DNA from: Haladaptatus paucihalophilus DX253
GTDB lineage: Archaea; Halobacteriota; Halobacteria; Halobacteriales; Haladaptataceae
NCBI RefSeq assembly: GCF_000376445.1
Contig: NZ_AQXI01000001.1
Location: forward strand, 2,381,734-2,445,733
Direction of reading: 5' to 3'
DNA: 64,000 bases
The notes under the pieces are model-generated. The model did no database searches. It was given only the letters and a program-made list of their open reading frames with translations, and had not been told where the DNA came from. A program made the position numbers and the translations under genes. This document shows, one piece after another, positions 62,277 through 64,000 of the stretch (position 1 is its first letter; every line of letters starts with the position of its first letter).

Positions 62277-63794
62277 TTACTCGTCCAGTCGTTCGCGGAG
62301 CATGCCGTTCACGCTTCCGGGGTCGGCGCTGCCGCCGGTCTTCTGCATAACCTGTCCGACGAGGAAGTTGATAGCGCCACCTTCCCCGGCGTGGTAATCC
62401 TCCACCGTGTCCGGGTTCTCCTCGATGGCTTCCGTTACGGCCTGTTCGACTTCGCCCGAGTCGGCCTTGCCGAGTCCCTCGCGGTCGATGATGGTCTCCG
62501 GGTCGTCGCCATCGTCCAGCATCTCTCGGAGAACCGTCTCTTCCGCGTTCTTGGCCGTAATCTCGTCCTCGGCCACCAGTCGAATGAGGTTCTTGAACTC
62601 CCCGAGGCGTTCCTCGACGTCCGTGATCTCCATGTCGCGGTAGTTGAGTTCCCCGAGAAGGCTGTCGGCGACCCACGCCGCGGCGAGGTCGGGGTCGAAC
62701 GCTTCGGCCACGTCTTCGTAGAAGTCAGCGACCTGCTTGCTCGACGTGAGCTTGCTCGCGGCCTCCTTGTTCAGGCCGTACTCCTCGCGGAACCGCTCGC
62801 GGCGGGCGTCCGGCAGTTCCGGGATTTCGAGCTTTTGCTTCCAGTCGCTCACTTGGAGCGGCGGTAGATCTTCTTCGCGGAAGTAGCGGTAGTCCTTCTC
62901 TGCTTCCTTCGAGCGCATCGAAACCGTGGAACCGTGCGTTTCGTTGAAGTGGCGCGTTTCCTGTTCGATGGCCTTTCCGCGGCGGATGAGGTTCTTCTGT
63001 CGGCTCTCCTCGTAGGCCAGCGCGCTTTCGGCCCCTTTGTGGCTCGAGATGTTCTTGACTTCGGTCCGGTTCGCCTCCGCGAGAACGTCCTCGGGAATCG
63101 ACCCGTCGTCCGCAACGTCCTCCTCGGGAATGATGGACAGGTTGGCGTCGATGCGCAGGCTACCGTCCCGCGTCGAGTCGAAGACGCCGAGGTATTCGAG
63201 CACTTCCTCCAACTTTTCGAGGAAGGAGACGACTTCGCCGGGTTCACGGAAGTCGGGTTCGGTGACGATCTCCATCAGCGGCGTCCCGGCGCGGTTGTAG
63301 TTGACGAGGGTGTAGTCGGCACGGTCGATACCGACGGTCCGGGTTTCGATGTCGCCCGTTCCGTCCCGAACGTGCCGGAGACTGCCGGGGTCCTCTTCGA
63401 GATGCGCGCGGTGGATGCCGACCGTTCGAGTTTCACCCTCGAAGCTGAACTCAAGTTCGCCGTCCTGACAGATGGGCGCGTCGTACTGGGTTATCTGGAA
63501 TCCCTTCGGAAGGTCGGGATAGAAGTAGTTCTTCCGGTGGAAGGTCGTCTCCTCGGGGATGTCGGCGTCGATGGCTTTGCCGACCTTGACAGCGTACTCC
63601 ACGGCCGCCTCGTTCAGTACCGGGAGCGCCCCCGGCAATCCGAGACAGACCGGACAGGTGTAGGTGTTTGGTTCGGCGTCGTCTTGGTCGGTCGAACACC
63701 CGCAGAAGATCTTCGTGTCCGTTTCCAATTGGACGTGGATTTCGAGGCCGATAACGGCCACGAGTTCGCCCTCTTGGACAGCCTGAGCAGTCAT
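62277..63794 (-). CDS. gatB: Aspartyl/glutamyl-tRNA amidotransferase subunit B
   Basis: This 505-residue protein has the GatB start VAVIGLEIHVQLETDTKIFC, then CVCLGLPG-like CPVCLGLPGALPVLNEAAVE, the metal/catalytic region KNYFYPDLPKGFQITQYD, and RAGTPLMEIVTEPDF. The C-terminal tail (YqeY-like helices) carries FLVGQVMQKTGGSADPGSVN. GatB works with GatA and GatC to amidate Asp-tRNA(Asn), or Glu-tRNA(Gln) in some archaea. GatD/GatE would be the alternative for Gln, so Asn formation is likely here. Confidence 0.95.
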   Translation of the reverse strand: MTAQAVQEGELVAVIGLEIHVQLETDTKIFCGCSTDQDDAEPNTYTCPVCLGLPGALPVLNEAAVEYAVKVGKAIDADIPEETTFHRKNYFYPDLPKGFQITQYDAPICQDGELEFSFEGETRTVGIHRAHLEEDPGSLRHVRDGTGDIETRTVGIDRADYTLVNYNRAGTPLMEIVTEPDFREPGEVVSFLEKLEEVLEYLGVFDSTRDGSLRIDANLSIIPEEDVADDGSIPEDVLAEANRTEVKNISSHKGAESALAYEESRQKNLIRRGKAIEQETRHFNETHGSTVSMRSKEAEKDYRYFREEDLPPLQVSDWKQKLEIPELPDARRERFREEYGLNKEAASKLTSSKQVADFYEDVAEAFDPDLAAAWVADSLLGELNYRDMEITDVEERLGEFKNLIRLVAEDEITAKNAEETVLREMLDDGDDPETIIDREGLGKADSGEVEQAVTEAIEENPDTVEDYHAGEGGAINFLVGQVMQKTGGSADPGSVNGMLRERLDE

Positions 63795-63982
63795 TACAGA
63801 CTGGTTGGTCGGGTGAGTGTTAAAAGCCTACGGGACGCTTCCAACGACGCCTCTCACGAACGGAACGAGCTAATCGGTCCCGCTTCGGTTTCCGTGAGCA
63901 TTCGCCGTCGATACGTTGTCGGTGCTCGACCTACTGTCCTATTGGTTGTGACGGAGCGATTTACTTCACAGGAGTCTGCCAC

Positions 63983-64000
63983 ATGTCTGACGCACATTTA
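63983..64000 (+). CDS. Possible gene start cut by window edge
   Basis: ATG at 63983 opens MSDAHL to the end of the window. GGAG stands 8 bases upstream as a possible ribosome site and a TATA-like GATTTACTT lies about 23 bases before the ATG. Too short to identify. Confidence 0.25.

Overview
The window comes from a halophilic archaeon (class Halobacteria). Supporting signs are high G+C, acidic proteins, split RNA polymerase genes (rpoH-B''-B'-A'-A''), archaeal EF-1alpha and EF-2, SepF, HalX and HalOD1 signalling domains, twin-arginine export signals, and many leaderless genes with a TATA-like box about 27 bases before the start codon. I cannot name the genus from sequence alone.

Region by region. 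0-8.3 kb: the end of a Pcm-like methyltransferase; a divergent pair (pilin-like membrane protein and HerA-like ATPase) sharing a symmetric promoter; two crcB fluoride-exporter genes behind a fluoride riboswitch; a CARDB/S-layer-like protein, RND exporter and UspA set; and a small membrane protein. 8.3-9.3 kb: two almost identical tRNA-Asp genes flank an A+T-rich PD-(D/E)XK endonuclease gene. 9.6-26.8 kb: the transcription and translation block (rpoH, rpoB2, rpoB1, rpoA1, rpoA2, nusA, rpsL, rpsG, fusA, tuf, rpsJ). Interleaved are a membrane protein, a DUF5781 protein with an HExxH motif, a 48-residue zinc ribbon, and an ACT/homoserine dehydrogenase pair. 26.9-29.9 kb: rhomboid protease, tRNA-Ala(CGC), then an A+T-rich accessory island with an unrecognised 275-residue protein and two winged-helix regulators, followed by another tiny zinc ribbon.

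30.3-40.2 kb: Lrp/AsnC regulator, HalOD1 protein, RNase R-like exonuclease with family-4-like uracil-DNA glycosylase, PUA RNA-binding protein, DUF1028 protein, a secreted halolysin-type protease with two small exported paralogues, SepF, DUF5611, an acidic zinc-ribbon protein and a flavin reductase. 40.2-53 kb: 2-oxoacid:ferredoxin oxidoreductase, geranylgeranyl reductase, MazG, an exported GH5-like hydrolase, two archaeal CoA-biosynthesis genes, AspRS, a self-regulated ABC-2 exporter operon, and GGGP synthase. 53-64 kb: topoisomerase I, a histidine kinase with a HalX response regulator, a MATE exporter, an exported MltB-type lytic transglycosylase, a DedA protein and gatB.

The genes link in several ways. 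Two steps of archaeal lipid synthesis (GGGP synthase, geranylgeranyl reductase) are present. AspRS carries His/Pro at the positions thought to mark non-discriminating enzymes, which fits the presence of gatB. The features most worth a second look are the tRNA-Asp/endonuclease duplication, the fluoride riboswitch, the exported lytic transglycosylase in a cell without murein, the protease with two FEWG-module partners, and a hairpin-associated intergenic element present three times.
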